A stretch of DNA of 64,000 bases, from positions 496,001 through 560,000 of the forward strand of contig CBDCPE010000004.1 in assembly GCA_965220055.1 (NCBI GenBank), in the 5' to 3' direction. A model generated the notes under the pieces. The model had not been told where the DNA came from and ran no database searches. It saw nothing but the letters and a program-made list of their open reading frames with translations. Both the position numbers and the translations under genes were made by a program. The stretch comes from Bin87 sp965220055 (GTDB lineage Bacteria; Chloroflexota; Dehalococcoidia; Lucifugimonadales; UBA3495). Below are positions 31,273 to 40,593 of this stretch, piece by piece (position 1 is the stretch's first letter; every line of letters begins with the position of its first letter).

Positions 31273-31353
31273 TCTACCAGCACGGGTATTCGACCAATCG
31301 GTCCGCGCTCCAGGGTGCGGCCTTTCGATTGCCATCAGCTAATCGCCAGCACC

Positions 31354-31818
31354 ATGCGCGCTCTCATCCAGCGGGTTGCGTCCGCATCTGTCTCCATCGC
31401 CGATGATGAGGTCGGACGCATCGGTCCCGGACTGGTCGTGCTGTTGGGCGTGGCCAATGGCGACGACGAGACCGACGCCCGCTACCTTGTCGACAAGATC
31501 GTCAATATGCGCATCTTCGCCGACGCGCAGGGCCGCTTCAACCTGTCGGCCCTCGACGCGGGCGGTGATCTCCTGGTCGTGTCCCAGTTCACCCTCCACG
31601 CCGATACCCGCCGCGGCCGGCGCCCTGACTTCACCGCCGCCGCTGACCCCGAAACGGCAATTCGCCTCTATGAAGGGGCCGTGGCGATGTTCCGCGAGAC
31701 CGGCCTCACCGTGACCACCGGCGAATTCCAGGCCTATATGCAGGTGAGCCTGCAGAACGACGGCCCCGTCACCATAATGGTCGACAGCGCCGACCGTGGC
31801 CGTCCCCGCCGGGGCTGA
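31354..31818 (+). CDS. dtd: D-aminoacyl-tRNA deacylase
   Basis: The 154-residue protein begins MRALIQRVASASVSIADDEV, the family's conserved start. It carries VSQFTLHADTRRGRRPDF, containing the SQxT motif that forms one side of the active site, and NDGPVTIMVDS, containing the cross-subunit GP motif. Dtd removes D-amino acids mis-attached to tRNA. The start at 31354 is chosen from the family alignment; the frame is open to 31315. It follows the FmdB gene by 81 nt in the same direction. The C terminus is basic and slightly longer than usual. Confidence 0.95.
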   Translation: MRALIQRVASASVSIADDEVGRIGPGLVVLLGVANGDDETDARYLVDKIVNMRIFADAQGRFNLSALDAGGDLLVVSQFTLHADTRRGRRPDFTAAADPETAIRLYEGAVAMFRETGLTVTTGEFQAYMQVSLQNDGPVTIMVDSADRGRPRRG

Positions 31819-31849
31819 CGGCGATCCCCGATCGCGTGGGCTGGCTGGC

Positions 31850-32380
31850 CTACCGATGCCAGCCCATTCCCTTGTACATCCCGCGCAGGAAGGCGATCTG
31901 TCCGCCGTGGGACACGCAGTCCCACGTCATCTGCCCCAGCGCTGCCGCAACGGTGCGCGGCTCCGACACCGGTGGGATGATCTTCGCCTGGTGCATCTGG
32001 GCTTCCGTCAACCCGGGCAGGTATTCACGCAAAGCTGAGCGCACCTGCTCGAAGTATTCCATCTGCAGGGCGCGGGACGGCGGCTGCCAATCGCACACCA
32101 TCTGGTGCGTCCAACCCAGCCCACGGTTCTCGCCGTCCGCCGGCATCCCGTAGTGCTGCGCCCAGTTGTTCGTGTCCCATAGCTGCGGCAGGTCCCGCAG
32201 CCGGGTGTGAATGAACGAGTCGATCACCCGGGACAGGTGCCACAATATCCAGGCCACCGAGTTGCAGTCGTCCGCCGGGATGCGCCGCAATTCGTCGTCG
32301 TCGAGGTCCCTGAGAGCCAGGTCCATGGTGGTGAAATTGTTTTCCAGGGCGGAAATAAGGCCGTCGGCGGCTGCTGGCAT
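31850..32380 (-). CDS. DinB-superfamily protein
   Basis: This 176-residue four-helix-bundle protein shows DinB metal-site residues. CNSVAWILWHLSRVIDSFIH carries the first histidine, and MTWDCVSHGGQIAFLRGMYK in the last helix provides another. A tryptophan-rich middle section (DTNNWAQHYGMPA) follows. The start ATG at 32380 fits the family start and precedes MPAAADGLISALENNF. Members are putative metal-dependent hydrolases or thiol transferases. It is convergent with dtd and divergent from ligA, so it is transcribed alone. Confidence 0.75.
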   Translation of the reverse strand: MPAAADGLISALENNFTTMDLALRDLDDDELRRIPADDCNSVAWILWHLSRVIDSFIHTRLRDLPQLWDTNNWAQHYGMPADGENRGLGWTHQMVCDWQPPSRALQMEYFEQVRSALREYLPGLTEAQMHQAKIIPPVSEPRTVAAALGQMTWDCVSHGGQIAFLRGMYKGMGWHR

Positions 32381-32518
32381 GGTGGTCGCCTCCTGGTCGG
32401 TTGGTACCGGGATAATTCTGGGTTGGCAATAACACGTGCGGCGCAATCCTTCGTCGGTGCATTGCCTCGCCCGCCGGGACTATACTATTGCTAATCCCCA
32501 CCTTTCAACAGCAGGACG

Positions 32519-34615
32519 ATGCAGATGAGCACTCCATCCTCCGCCGAAAACCCCGTTGAACGCGCTCGCCAACTCCGGGATCAGCTCTGGTTCCACAACG
32601 AGCGGTACTACAACGACGACGCACCCATCATCAGCGACGGGCAGTACGACGCGCTGATGCAGGAGCTCCGAGACCTGGAGGCCCAGTATCCCGAACTCCG
32701 TTCCGCCAGTTCGCCCACCCAGTTGATTGGTGGCAGCGCCTCCGACCGCTTTCCCCAGGTTCAGCATCCCATACCCATGCTAAGCCTTGCCAACGCCTTC
32801 AGCCGTGACGACCTCGAGGCCTGGCACCGCCGCGTCACCGACCTGCTGGACGGCCAACCCTTCCGCATGGTATCCGAGCTCAAAATCGATGGCCTCGCCG
32901 TCCGCCTCGTCTATCGCCAGGGGCAACTAGTACTGGGCGCCACCCGCGGCAACGGCCAAACCGGCGAGGATGTCACCCGCAACCTCCGCGAGGTCGAGAG
33001 CATCCCACATTCCCTCCGTGGTGATTTCCCGGCCGACCTGGAGGTGCGCGGAGAGGTCTACCTGCCCCTGGACAGCTTCCAACGCATGAACGAGGAGCGG
33101 GCCCGCAACAGCGAGCCCCTCTACGCCAACCCCCGCAACACCGGCGCGGGCACCATCCGCCAGCTCGATCCCGAGGTCACCCGCAGCCGGAACATGCAGA
33201 TCTGGACCTACAGCCTCAATGACACCGGCGACGCGCCCATGCCGGCCGGACACTGGGAAGCTCTGGAGCGGCTGCAATCCTACGGCTTCCGTGTCAATGA
33301 GGAGAACCGCATCTTCGACACTGTGGACCAGGTTTGCGAGTTCTACAACCAGATGCTGGCCCGCCGTCACGCCTGGAACTACGAGGCCGACGGTGTCGTG
33401 GTCAAGGTGGACAGCCTCACCCAGCAGAACGCCCTCGGCTTTGCGGGACGGGAGCCCCGCTGGGCCATCGCCTACAAGTTCCCCGCCGAGCGCGCCAACA
33501 CTCGCTTGCTGGACATCATCATCAACGTGGGCCGTACCGGCAGTCTCAACCCACAGGCCATCCTGGAACCCGTCGTCGTCAGCGGCGCAACGGTCCAGCA
33601 CGCTTCCCTGCATAACGAGGAGGACATCCACCGCAAGGACATCCGCATCGGTGACATGGTGGAAATCGAGCGTGCCGGTGATGTGATCCCCCATGTCCTC
33701 GGCCCCGTCCACGTTCCCGGAGAGGAACGCGGACCGGAGTTCGGCATGCCCGAGCGTTGCCCCGAGTGCGACACCGCCGTGGTCAAGGAGGAAGGCGACG
33801 CCATGCACCGCTGCCCCAACTCGGCCTGCCCGGCCCAGTTCTTCGAGTCGCTGAAGCACTTTGTCAGCCGCAGCGCCATGGACATCGACGGCCTGGGCGA
33901 GCGCTGGTGCCGCATCCTCATCGACCGTGGCCTGGTTTCCGACGTGTCCCACGTGTACGGGTTGAAGTTGGAGCAACTAACCGAGCTGGACCGCATGGGC
34001 GACAAGCTCGCCACCCGCATCCTGGACAACGTCGAGGCCAGCAGGAAGCGGCCTCTGGCCCGCATCCTCTTTGCACTGGGCATCCTGCACGTGGGCGCCG
34101 AGGTGGCCGAACTGCTGGCCGCCCGCTACGCCAGCATCGCCGACATCGCGGAAGCCCGCGTTGATGAACTCACCGAGATCGACGGCATAGGCCCCCGCAT
34201 CGCCGAAAGCATCGTCAACTACTTCGTCACTCCGCGCAACCAGGAGACCATCGCCGGCCTCCGCGACGCCGGCGTGCAGCTCTGGCAGGAACTGGCCCCA
34301 GTCGACGAGTCCGCGCAGCCGTGGAAGGGTCAAACCTTTGTCATTACGGGCACCCTGGCGTCCATGACCCGACGCGAGGCCGAGGGCAAGGTCAAAGCCC
34401 TTGGAGCCGTCACCACATCATCCGTGAGCCGGAAGACCAACTGGCTGGTGGCCGGCGAATCCGCGGGCAGCAAGCTGGCTACCGCCGAGCGTCTCGACGT
34501 CCCCGTGCTCGACGAGTACCAACTCATGGCCCTGCTGGAAAACCCCGCCAGCATCGGCGGCACGTTGGCCGATCCCGTAGAATCCGAGGGTGAGCAGGGC
34601 TCATTGGTGCTGTGA
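32519..34615 (+). CDS. ligA: NAD-dependent DNA ligase
   Basis: This 698-residue replicative ligase seals nicks in DNA using NAD. The adenylation lysine is in SELKIDGLAVRL near residue 120. YANPRNTGAGTIRQLDP is a conserved nucleotidyltransferase block, and EADGVVVKVDS is motif IV. The four-cysteine zinc finger is CPEC with CPNSACPAQ near residues 418-440. HhH helices follow (for example ITEIDGIGPRIA-like repeats), and the C-terminal BRCT domain starts near FVITGTLASMTRREAEGKVK. The length is typical. A second ATG two codons downstream is an equally good start. The BRCT domain is intact. Confidence 0.97.
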   Translation: MQMSTPSSAENPVERARQLRDQLWFHNERYYNDDAPIISDGQYDALMQELRDLEAQYPELRSASSPTQLIGGSASDRFPQVQHPIPMLSLANAFSRDDLEAWHRRVTDLLDGQPFRMVSELKIDGLAVRLVYRQGQLVLGATRGNGQTGEDVTRNLREVESIPHSLRGDFPADLEVRGEVYLPLDSFQRMNEERARNSEPLYANPRNTGAGTIRQLDPEVTRSRNMQIWTYSLNDTGDAPMPAGHWEALERLQSYGFRVNEENRIFDTVDQVCEFYNQMLARRHAWNYEADGVVVKVDSLTQQNALGFAGREPRWAIAYKFPAERANTRLLDIIINVGRTGSLNPQAILEPVVVSGATVQHASLHNEEDIHRKDIRIGDMVEIERAGDVIPHVLGPVHVPGEERGPEFGMPERCPECDTAVVKEEGDAMHRCPNSACPAQFFESLKHFVSRSAMDIDGLGERWCRILIDRGLVSDVSHVYGLKLEQLTELDRMGDKLATRILDNVEASRKRPLARILFALGILHVGAEVAELLAARYASIADIAEARVDELTEIDGIGPRIAESIVNYFVTPRNQETIAGLRDAGVQLWQELAPVDESAQPWKGQTFVITGTLASMTRREAEGKVKALGAVTTSSVSRKTNWLVAGESAGSKLATAERLDVPVLDEYQLMALLENPASIGGTLADPVESEGEQGSLVL

Positions 34616-34704
34616 CAACGTGATTAGATAGGGAAGTACTCGGGAGGTATGGTCAAGGGCAAGTAGTTTCCAAAGGGAGTGGCCGATCCGGCCGGGAGGA
34701 CAGT

Positions 34705-36039
34705 ATGACGACACAGGCAAACACTTCCGTTGAAGAGAGGATCGTCGGGGTTTTGCGAGAACTGGGGATCGAACGCGCCCACTTCGCCTCCCGCAATCTG
34801 GGCGACTGGCGCGGGTTGGCCGTCAACTCTCCGGACGCCGTAGCTTCTCTGACCTTGATCTGCCCCCTCGGTTTCGATTCCCAGGCACTGGCCCCGCTGG
34901 CCGAACGGCTACTGGTGTTCAATGCCGACCGTGGCGGCGCTACGGAGACCATAGACCGCAACTTGGCGGATCTCCCGTCTGCAGCAAAGGTGACCCTGGC
35001 CGGCTACGCCTACCCCAACAACTACGCCGACATCGGAGTTGAGCAAGGCGAAGGCATTGCCGCGCCCATGCTGGACTTCCTGGCCGGCATTGACTCCGGG
35101 AACAGCCTGCCCGGCGTGTCCCATTCCGTCGAGGAAGGCGAGGTAGACGGCATCTATTTTCGGGTCCAGGGTTCGGGACCGCCGTTGGTCCTGCTCCCGT
35201 TGGGCGCCGCCCCGTCCCAATGGGATCCCGTCATCACGGCTTTGACCGAACGATATTGCGTTGTGACCCTCACCGGACCCGTGTTGGGCATGGTGGGCAG
35301 CCTGGAAGGCCGGGGCCGTACGCCCGGTTACCTGTCCGCCGTGGGCAGCCTAGTTGACGCCGTGCAAATCCAGCCCGGTGAGAGGGTGCTGGAGGCCGGT
35401 TGCGGCACCGGCGTGCTCTGCCGTTGGGTGGCCCGGCGGACGGACCGCCAGAACCCTGTTTTTGGCGTGGACGTCAACGTCTACTTTCTGCGGGAGGCTG
35501 CGGAGATCGCCAGACGCGAGGGAATGGAAGACGTGGTGAGCTTCCGCGAAGGCAGCGCCGAGGCTTTGCCCTTCGACGACAACAGCTTCGACGTCGTCTT
35601 CTCCAGCACTGTGATCCAGCGCGTAAACGCGGACCTGATGCTCCCGGAGCTGGTGCGGGTCGTCAGGCCCGGCGGCCGGGTCGCCGTGTTGGGCCACGCC
35701 CACGACATGAACCGCTGGGTGAACCTGCCGCTGGGTCCTGCCCTCAAGTCCAGGATCGAGTCGCCCCCGTGGGTCGACGACCCCGGCCATCCCCAAGGAT
35801 GTGACAACGCTTCTCTCTACCAGCGCTTCGCCCGCCTGGGGCTGGAAAACACCAGGATGTTCCCCTTCATCAGCACTTTTTCGGAGCCAACTCGGCTGCA
35901 GTTCCTCCAGGGCGGCATTTTGCCCACCCTGAACGCCGAGGAGGCCGCGGAGTGGCGAGCAGCAGCAGAGCAAGCGCAGGCCGACGGAACCTTCTTTATC
36001 TCCACTCCCTTCCACTGCGCCGTAGGCACCAATCCCTAA
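34705..36039 (+). CDS. SAM-dependent methyltransferase fused to a rearranged alpha/beta-hydrolase-like region
   Basis: The C-terminal half of this 444-residue protein is a class I methyltransferase. Motif I is VLEAGCGTGVLCRWVARR near residue 232, then FGVDVNVYFL, AEALPFDDNSFDVVFSS and VRVVRPGGRVAVLGH. The first about 205 residues resemble pieces of an alpha/beta hydrolase in swapped order. Residues 22-130 look like the nucleophile-elbow-to-end half (LGIERAHFASRNLGDW, where the elbow serine context is degenerate), and 145-200 look like an N-terminal half (GIYFRVQGSGPPLVLLPLG followed by RYCVVTLTG). No catalytic triad is apparent. It may be a substrate-binding or dimerisation module. GGGAGG precedes the ATG. 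Confidence 0.8.
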   Translation: MTTQANTSVEERIVGVLRELGIERAHFASRNLGDWRGLAVNSPDAVASLTLICPLGFDSQALAPLAERLLVFNADRGGATETIDRNLADLPSAAKVTLAGYAYPNNYADIGVEQGEGIAAPMLDFLAGIDSGNSLPGVSHSVEEGEVDGIYFRVQGSGPPLVLLPLGAAPSQWDPVITALTERYCVVTLTGPVLGMVGSLEGRGRTPGYLSAVGSLVDAVQIQPGERVLEAGCGTGVLCRWVARRTDRQNPVFGVDVNVYFLREAAEIARREGMEDVVSFREGSAEALPFDDNSFDVVFSSTVIQRVNADLMLPELVRVVRPGGRVAVLGHAHDMNRWVNLPLGPALKSRIESPPWVDDPGHPQGCDNASLYQRFARLGLENTRMFPFISTFSEPTRLQFLQGGILPTLNAEEAAEWRAAAEQAQADGTFFISTPFHCAVGTNP

Positions 36040-36045
36040 GTTTAC

Positions 36046-36175
36046 TGCACACGGTCGCCGCGAGTACCGCGAGATAATCGTACGCTCCACCGCTGCGCCA
36101 GCCGTTCGCGGTCAGCGTGAAAAACCGCACCGCAATTGCGAGCGTGGAGCGCCGGTCGCGTCGAATCCGTGTGCA
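36046..36175. repeat. Nested inverted repeat, possible structured element
   Basis: TGCACACGG (36046-36054) pairs with CCGTGTGCA (36167-36175), and inside it CGCTCCAC (36083-36090) pairs with GTGGAGCG (36144-36151). The intervening sequence has further short complementary stretches. It lies between convergent genes. It could be a MITE relic, an RNA structure, or a chance pairing. Confidence 0.45.
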
Positions 36176-36191
36176 ACGCACAAACTTGACC

Positions 36192-36223
36192 GGGCCGGCT
36201 GACCCATTGGTGGCAGCCGGCCC
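36192..36223. terminator. Terminator-like hairpin between convergent genes
   Basis: GGGCCGGCTG (36192-36201) and CAGCCGGCCC (36214-36223) form a perfect 10-bp stem with a 12-nt loop. No strong T-run follows on the plus strand. It sits 18 nt beyond the PPOX stop. Confidence 0.55.
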
Positions 36224-36240
36224 CGTCGGTCTGCGTCGTA

Positions 36241-36675
36241 CTACCGTATCAGCCCGTAGACCCGGTCCGGCTGGACCCTGACAATCACCCCGTCCTGTTG
36301 TTTCATGGCGCGGTCATATTCCTCCCAGTCCGGGTGCTCGTTGTCGCCGCACGCCCTGAACGCCGTGCGCAGCATCTGGCGCATCTCCTCGTCGTCGGTA
36401 TTTTGGTAGTCGTGCAGGGTGACCGTCCCCTCCGCCACCGCGAACTGCCGCCAGTCCTCTGCCACCGCCATCACGTTGCATCGGTTGTTCCGCCGCAGGT
36501 TCCGCACCTTGTAGGATGTCCCCCGCACGGTGACGAAAACCGGCCCGTCGTCGCCCTCAAATGGCGAGACGCCGCACACCACGATGCTGGTCTGCACCGA
36601 GCCATCCCGGCGGAAGGTGTTGATCACCCCTCGGTGGTTGCTGGCGAAAAAGTTGCGCACGTCGTTGAATTCCAT
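36241..36675 (-). CDS. PPOX-class F420/flavin-dependent oxidoreductase
   Basis: The 144-residue split-barrel protein starts MEFNDVRNFFASNHRGVINT and continues with DGSVQTSIVVCGVSP, GPVFVTVRGTSYKVRNLRRN and NVMAVAEDWRQFAVAEGTVT, the standard order of PPOX-class F420-dependent reductases. Such enzymes use F420H2 or FMN to reduce small molecules such as biliverdin-like compounds. The start at 36675 is chosen because GGAGG lies 5 nt upstream. The presence of cofE at 46500 makes F420 use plausible. It overlaps nothing and is convergent with the methyltransferase fusion gene. Confidence 0.88.
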   Translation of the reverse strand: MEFNDVRNFFASNHRGVINTFRRDGSVQTSIVVCGVSPFEGDDGPVFVTVRGTSYKVRNLRRNNRCNVMAVAEDWRQFAVAEGTVTLHDYQNTDDEEMRQMLRTAFRACGDNEHPDWEEYDRAMKQQDGVIVRVQPDRVYGLIR

Positions 36676-36697
36676 GGTTGCCTCCAAATTTCATGTC

Positions 36698-39148
36698 TTA
36701 CTTGCGGATTACTTCGTAGATTGTCACATCGTCGGATGAGAAAGCCGGCTCCAGCCACCCTTCTTCCACCCACCCATCCATCCTTTCATCCACGTCATCT
36801 CCGTAGGTTGCTCTCTCTCTGGGTCCCACCACCAGCCAGCGCACACCGTAAACGTCCAGCAGGCGCAGCGTTTCCGGCCCGTCAGTACCCTGGTAGATCG
36901 TCTCCACGTCGTGGCCGCGGCCAACGAAGGCGCTGTCGTCGCCCCGCCATTGCCGTTGGTGGCCCTCCCAACCCAGCACGGTCGCCCGGCCCGTGGCCCC
37001 CGCGATTCGTCCGTAGTCGCTGTACCCGTCGCCAACCGCCTCCACGATCAGACCCGGCTCCACCTCGTTGTTGAACCAGGCGATAGCGTCATATTCCCCC
37101 GGCTCGCTGCGCCGCAGATAGTCCAGCCCGGCCAGGGTGTTGCCATCCCGGTTCACGCTGTCCTGAAACCATCCCGTGCGGTCCAGAACAGCGGCGACTG
37201 GATAGTAGGCTGACGCCAGTATCAGCCCGGTCGCCAGCAACGCCCAGGCGATGCCCAGCGCCTTGGCGAGCCCCGCCCGGTAGTCTGACGGACGTAGGCG
37301 GAACTGCCCGGCCACAATGTAATAGATGCCCACCCCGCCGGCAATCCCCAGCAGGATCCAAGCCTGGTAGTACACCTTGAACACAGTGTTCATCCGGTTG
37401 CCGAACAGGTCCACGATCCGGAATAGCTCCGCTCCTCCCAGCAGGTAGAACCCCGCCGCCGCCAGGATCAGCGCGAACACCAACCACTGCAGTGGCCGCC
37501 GGCTCGACGCCAGCACCAGCGCGCAGTACGCCGCCAGTCCGCCCATCGTCAGCAGAGGTACCGCGAGCACCAGCCGGTGCCATACCAGTCCGTCCGCCAG
37601 CGTCGTTTCCTCCGGACGCAGGGATACGACCACCCCTACCGCGATCAGCCAGACGAAAAACGGCGCGGCGCTGACCCCCGCCACCGGCCACGCCAGCAGC
37701 CGTTTGCCAGGGGTCGGCGCTCCCAGCGCCAGGAACGATCGGCCCACGAGGGCCCCTGCCAGAAACGCCGGCACTCCCATCACCACCAGGAAGAGGAACG
37801 GACGCGTCGCCGGCCCGGTGACTGGCAGGATGCCTCCCGCCTGGCTGTCGAAGGATTGGTAGAACGGCAGATACAGCACGACTCCAACCGCGACCAGCCC
37901 GAACGCCAGCAGCGTGGCTCGCCCCGTTGCCCGCGTCAGCGTGCTGGTGGACGCCGCTCCGTTGCTGTCCATCCCCGGTTCGGACCTGTTGATGCGCCAT
38001 GCCGACCAGCAAGCCACGGCCGCCATCGCAACGATCGCCACGTAGAGCGGGAAGTCCCAGGCGTTGATGAACGCCAGTGATCCCAGGGTGAGGGTCAGCG
38101 CCACCGCCTCTCCTGGCCGTCGGCGCAGCCAGTGCAGCCCGAGAGCGAAAGGCGACACGAGCAGCGCCAGCGTTAGGGTAAGAGCCAGCGTCACGAAGGG
38201 CAGCGCGGATACGTGCGCGTGCAGGTCGCCCAGCAGGAAGCTGAAGAATGGCACTTCCGTTATGGTGTAGTCCAGCGATGTCCCCGTTTCCGTCAGCGTG
38301 TCTATGACCCGGGTTCCGCGCCACCACCACCAGTATCCGTCGGGCAGCCAACCGTGTCCGCCGGCCGGAGCCTCCAGTCCCTTTACCGCCACCCAATTCC
38401 AGAACCAGTCGCCCCCTACCCTTCGAACGTAGGCCAGTTCCAGCACACCGGACAGGTTTCCCAGCATTGTCACTCCGGTCGCGGTCAACAGTCCCGCTCC
38501 CAGCGCCGGAAACGCCCTCCCGCCCGCCAGCCGCAGTACGTTGTACACCAGACCTAACACACCGGCGGCCAGCATGGCCGGAATCGTGGCCACGGCCAGG
38601 TTGTACGCCTTGTCAGTGGCAACTCCGGTCAGCGTGGCCAGCATCGCCGCCATGTAGTGCCCGCCGTAGTAGTAGGCGATGCTGTGTCCGGATAGCCACT
38701 GGTCTTCGGGTGGGAACCCGTCCGCGTTCGCGATGGCGTTGAGGATGCCGAAATCCATCGGCTTTTCCGTGTGGTTGATCGCGGGGACCTCGCTGATCGC
38801 CAGTGCCCAGAACGCGAAAATAGCCAGGAACGTCAGCTCGGTAACCGCTACCACCGCCCAGCGCCGCCGAAAAAAGTCCGCCAGCTCGGCGCGCTGCCCG
38901 TAGGCTAGCCACGCCGCTGCAATGCCCATGGTCACAAGTACGGCGCCTATACCAGCTGCCGAATTGGGCACGATGCCCACCGTGCCACCGATCCACGTTA
39001 CCCACGCCAGCGCCAGAAGCGCGAGAACTCGGGATACCGCCCAACCTCGGTCGGCCAACCTCCCCAACCCGCACACCGTGGATCCGATTGGGAACCCGAC
39101 CAGCGACAGAGCCCACAGAGCGATGAGCCAGGCGACGATGTCCTGCAC
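36698..39148 (-). CDS. DUF2298 (Chlor_Arch_YYY) polytopic membrane protein
   Basis: This 816-residue membrane protein has around 15 or more hydrophobic segments across its first 690 residues, and the diagnostic SIAYYYGGHYMAAMLATLTG near residue 170. The DUF2298 / Chlor_Arch_YYY domain was named for this motif in Chloroflexi and archaea. The C-terminal 130 residues are soluble (WEGHQRQWRGDDSAFVGRG, then YGVRWLVVGPRERATYGDDV) and resemble the extracytoplasmic end of GT-C glycosyltransferases, suggesting lipid-linked sugar transfer. The start is GTG at 39148. It follows ftsY by 21 nt. No other gene of a glycan pathway is nearby. Confidence 0.85.
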   Translation of the reverse strand: MQDIVAWLIALWALSLVGFPIGSTVCGLGRLADRGWAVSRVLALLALAWVTWIGGTVGIVPNSAAGIGAVLVTMGIAAAWLAYGQRAELADFFRRRWAVVAVTELTFLAIFAFWALAISEVPAINHTEKPMDFGILNAIANADGFPPEDQWLSGHSIAYYYGGHYMAAMLATLTGVATDKAYNLAVATIPAMLAAGVLGLVYNVLRLAGGRAFPALGAGLLTATGVTMLGNLSGVLELAYVRRVGGDWFWNWVAVKGLEAPAGGHGWLPDGYWWWWRGTRVIDTLTETGTSLDYTITEVPFFSFLLGDLHAHVSALPFVTLALTLTLALLVSPFALGLHWLRRRPGEAVALTLTLGSLAFINAWDFPLYVAIVAMAAVACWSAWRINRSEPGMDSNGAASTSTLTRATGRATLLAFGLVAVGVVLYLPFYQSFDSQAGGILPVTGPATRPFLFLVVMGVPAFLAGALVGRSFLALGAPTPGKRLLAWPVAGVSAAPFFVWLIAVGVVVSLRPEETTLADGLVWHRLVLAVPLLTMGGLAAYCALVLASSRRPLQWLVFALILAAAGFYLLGGAELFRIVDLFGNRMNTVFKVYYQAWILLGIAGGVGIYYIVAGQFRLRPSDYRAGLAKALGIAWALLATGLILASAYYPVAAVLDRTGWFQDSVNRDGNTLAGLDYLRRSEPGEYDAIAWFNNEVEPGLIVEAVGDGYSDYGRIAGATGRATVLGWEGHQRQWRGDDSAFVGRGHDVETIYQGTDGPETLRLLDVYGVRWLVVGPRERATYGDDVDERMDGWVEEGWLEPAFSSDDVTIYEVIRK

Positions 39149-39169
39149 GGTTAGGGTTTGGCCGGGTCG

Positions 39170-40129
39170 TCAGGCGGCCGGCGACAGCATGGCTTCCACG
39201 AACTCGCGGGAGTCAAAAGGTGCAATGTCGTCCAGCCCCTCGCCCGTGCCGATGAACAGGATGGGTACCCCGAGCTCCCGTCGTATCGAAAGCACGATTC
39301 CGCCCCGCGCGGTGCCGTCCAGCTTGGCCAGGAAGATGCCCGTGCAGCCCACCGCCTCGGTGAAGGCCTGCGCCTGCGTCAGCCCGTTGTGTCCCGTCGT
39401 GGCGTCCAGCGTCAGCAGCACCTGGTGGGGCGCCGCCTCGTCCAGCCCGTTGATCACCCGCCGGACCTTGCGCAGCTCGTCCATCAGGTTCTGGCGAGTG
39501 TGCAGCCTTCCCGCCGTGTCCACGATCAGGATGTCCGCTCCCCGCGCCTTGGCCGCTTGCCACGCGTCGTAGGCCACCGCGCCGGGGTCCGCCCCGTGCT
39601 GATGGCTGATCACGTCCACGCCGGCTCGTTCGCCCAGGATCTCCAACTGCTCCTCGGCGGCGGCTCGAAACGTGTCGGCAGCGCCCAGGATTACCTTCTT
39701 GCCCGCCCCGGTGAAGTGATGCGCCAGCTTGGCGATGCTGGTGGTCTTGCCCACCCCGTTCACGCCGCACACCAGGATCACGTAGGGCGGTTCAACGCTG
39801 TCGTCGTCCAGCCACGCGTCCGGGTCGTCCGTTGCTGACAACTGCGCCGCCATCAGCTCCTTGAGCCGCGAATACGCTCCTTCTCCGTCCTCAACGCGCC
39901 CCGACCGGACTTCGGCTCGCAGTTCGTCCAGCACCGCCAGGGTGGTCTCCACCCCGACGTCCGCCGAGATCAGGATCTCCTCAATCTCGTCCCAGACCGA
40001 ATCGTCCAATTCACGCGACGCGAAAAGGTTGCGGATGCGCCCGAACCAGCTGTCCCGGCTCCGCTTCACTGCGGCGTCAGTCTGCTCCCGGTTAACGGCA
40101 TCCCGGTTTCGCTTGAATATCGAAAACAT
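39170..40129 (-). CDS. ftsY: Signal recognition particle receptor FtsY
   Basis: The 319-residue GTPase is the receptor that docks SRP-ribosome complexes to the membrane. The N domain covers about residues 1-95. The G domain has P-loop VCGVNGVGKTTSIAKLAHHF, then DTFRAAAEEQLEILGER, DTAGRLHTRQNLMDEL, TKLDGT-like FLAKLDGTARGG and FIGTGEGLDDIAPFD. The acidic A domain of E. coli FtsY is missing and replaced by a short basic start (MFSIFKRNRDAVNREQ), as in many non-proteobacteria. It is followed at 21 nt by the DUF2298 gene on the same strand. Confidence 0.97.
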   Translation of the reverse strand: MFSIFKRNRDAVNREQTDAAVKRSRDSWFGRIRNLFASRELDDSVWDEIEEILISADVGVETTLAVLDELRAEVRSGRVEDGEGAYSRLKELMAAQLSATDDPDAWLDDDSVEPPYVILVCGVNGVGKTTSIAKLAHHFTGAGKKVILGAADTFRAAAEEQLEILGERAGVDVISHQHGADPGAVAYDAWQAAKARGADILIVDTAGRLHTRQNLMDELRKVRRVINGLDEAAPHQVLLTLDATTGHNGLTQAQAFTEAVGCTGIFLAKLDGTARGGIVLSIRRELGVPILFIGTGEGLDDIAPFDSREFVEAMLSPAA

Positions 40130-40593
40130 AGCGGCGCAAGATTATCAGCGCCACCGCCCAGACGCAACCACGCGCCTCGACTCACCAGGGTCTTTTCAAA
40201 GTTAATCCGTCATTCCCACGAAAGCGGGAATCCAGAAGGTCGCTGTGTTCGGATTGCTCTAGATTCCGGCTTTCGCCGGAATGACAGTTCGGGGTGAAAG
40301 GCCGCCATCCGGGACTTTGAAAAGGCCCTGTCATTTCACGCTTGTCCAACTTCTGCGAGATTGTCATTTCGAGCGCAGCAACGTCACCCTGCACATGATG
40401 CGGGGGCGACGCCCGTCGCTCCCGCAACGGGATCGTCGCGTCGCTTTGCTTTCGCGATGACAAAGTGGGCATGCGCTATCGCGCTCGTGCAACTCCTTAG
40501 GTCCTGTTGACATTCAGATTCCACGCTGATTTTCGCGGGCGGAATCACATCTGTCGGACCCCGAATGTCACGAAGGCCCCAACATCACGATGA
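40130..40593. other. Gene-free region with two dispersed palindromic repeats
   Basis: No convincing gene lies in this 464-nt stretch. A 28-nt arm at 40209-40236, starting GTCATTCCCACGAAAGC, is imperfectly inverted at 40258-40285. A second pair of ends, TTGTCATTTCGAGCGC at 40361 and its inverse ending at 40463, flanks about 100 nt. Both belong to the GTCATTCC/GTCATTGCGAG type of dispersed repeats, related to sequence at 43293, 44115 and 46294. They are MITE- or REP-like in appearance. Confidence 0.65.
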
